The translations under genes were made by a program, and so were the position numbers. Shown here one piece after another: positions 63,373 through 64,000 of a stretch of 64,000 nucleotides of DNA; positions within the stretch are counted from its first letter, which is position 1; every line of letters starts with the position of its first letter. The notes below the pieces were generated by a model, which was not told the DNA's origin, did no database searches, and saw nothing but the letters and a program-made list of their open reading frames with translations. Source of the DNA: Nesterenkonia sandarakina (GTDB lineage: Bacteria; Actinomycetota; Actinomycetes; Actinomycetales; Micrococcaceae); assembly GCF_003003175.1 (NCBI RefSeq), contig NZ_PVTY01000015.1:1-64000 (forward strand). Direction: 5' to 3'.

Positions 63373-64000
63373 ATGCCAGCCACGCCCTATTCCCCCCGGC
63401 CCGGTGAACAGTACTCACCGCAGGCCTCCCGCTCGGCCGCCTCCGCGAGCGGAGGCTCTGGACCGCGCCGGATGGTGGCGCAGAAGCTTCCCCCCGCCGA
63501 TTCCGACCGCAGGCCCACGCTGCCCGCGGATCCGCCGCGGCCGCTGCACTCGCCCTCCGGCATCGGGGTGGTGGACAAGTCGGTGATGATCATGGACGCG
63601 CTCGAGGCCGGGCCGGCCTCGCTGGCGCAGCTGGTGGAGTGCACCGGACTGGCCCGGCCCACCGTGCACCGGCTGGCCAGCGCCCTGGTGCACCACCGCT
63701 TCCTCAGCCGCGACGTGCGCGGCCGCTACGTGATCGGCTCCCGCCTGGCCGAGCTGGCCTCGGCCGCCGGGGATGACCGCCTGGTCACCGCCGCGGGGCC
63801 GATCCTGCTGCGGTTGCGCGACGCCACCGGGGAGAGCTCCCAGCTCTACCGCCGGCAGGGCGACGCCCGGGTCTGCGTGGCCTCCGCCGAGCGGCCCATC
63901 GGGCTGCGCGACTCCATCCCGGTGGGGACCCAGCTCTCGATGAAGGCCGGCTCCGCCGCCCAGGTGCTGCTCGCCTGGGAGGACCACGAGCGCCTGGTCG
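63373..64000 (+). CDS. IclR-family regulator of leuCD (partial, runs off the window)
   Basis: After a roughly 58-residue disordered extension, the winged helix starts at IGVVDKSVMIMDAL and runs through the recognition helix region CTGLARPTVHRLASAL. The effector domain begins at the window edge. IclR regulators divergent from leuCD in actinobacteria (NdgR/LtbR type) control leucine and related amino acid genes. The gene is open to base 64000, so about the last 50-70 codons are missing. ATG 63373 fits the -10 hexamer 6 nt upstream. Confidence 0.88.
   Translation, partial: MPATPYSPRPGEQYSPQASRSAASASGGSGPRRMVAQKLPPADSDRRPTLPADPPRPLHSPSGIGVVDKSVMIMDALEAGPASLAQLVECTGLARPTVHRLASALVHHRFLSRDVRGRYVIGSRLAELASAAGDDRLVTAAGPILLRLRDATGESSQLYRRQGDARVCVASAERPIGLRDSIPVGTQLSMKAGSAAQVLLAWEDHERLV

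Noticed and set aside
1-64000. CRISPR array, prophage or classic defence island
   Set aside because: No regularly spaced repeats, phage structural genes or known defence genes were seen; the only mobile DNA is the IS110 tail.

Overview
The window is high-GC and densely coded. It looks like the chromosome of an actinobacterium in the Micrococcales, most likely Micrococcaceae-like. This rests on protein content and gene order: a four-S1-domain rpsA, coaE-uvrB, polA beside a hotdog thioesterase, coaD/DUF177/rpmF/rnc/mutM, recG-rsmD, DUF3515-ddl-gpsA-plsC, and leuCD divergent from an IclR regulator. The genus is inference only.

Layout. 1-5.9 kb is the edge of an exopolysaccharide locus that is less GC-rich by eye than the rest and visibly damaged: an IS110-family transposase tail, a flippase gene cut off by that element, a polyprenyl-phosphate sugar transferase, non-coding debris, a C-terminal membrane-protein fragment, a low-molecular-weight tyrosine phosphatase, and a Wzz/BY-kinase. 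6.0-8.8 kb is uvrB-coaE. 8.8-16.5 kb is a cargo block between coaE and its usual neighbour rpsA: an orphan sugar-binding lipoprotein with a LacI-type operator, a LysR regulator divergent from an EamA exporter, an SGNH hydrolase, a BCCT transporter and an RNA methyltransferase. rpsA (16.6-18.1 kb) has a recognisable promoter and a leader hairpin. An Eis-like acetyltransferase follows.

19.8-25.7 kb is an accessory, partly decayed region: twin CBS-domain genes, an ECF sigma factor that appears to lack most of region 2, a short anti-sigma-like protein, an arsenate reductase lacking its catalytic loop, and a divergent cluster of two Asp/Glu-racemase/maleate-isomerase-like proteins plus a DUF3830 protein. 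25.8-30 kb holds polA, a thioesterase and a flavin reductase. 30-33.9 kb is a secreted-protein block: a GH26-like lipoprotein, a CHRD protein with a cell-wall-sorting-like tail, and a class F sortase-like lipoprotein. 34-43.5 kb holds glycosyltransferases, a tRNA-Gly(TCC), two small metabolic enzymes and an LCP ligase operon, probably for cell-wall glycopolymers.

43.6-64 kb is housekeeping: mutM-rnc-rpmF-DUF177-galU-coaD, an aminotransferase with a spermidine-synthase-like protein, rsmD-recG-DAK2, a second LCP protein, DUF3515, ddl-gpsA-plsC-murA and leuD-leuC, ending in a partial IclR regulator. Envelope genes (EPS, two LCP proteins, murA, ddl, sortase, GalU) recur throughout. At least five plus-strand genes have a -10-like hexamer 6-7 nt before the start codon and no usable Shine-Dalgarno, suggesting leaderless mRNAs. 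I saw no CRISPR array, prophage or recognisable defence system. The most unusual material is the decayed 19.8-25.2 kb region with its racemase cluster, and the sortase/CHRD pair.
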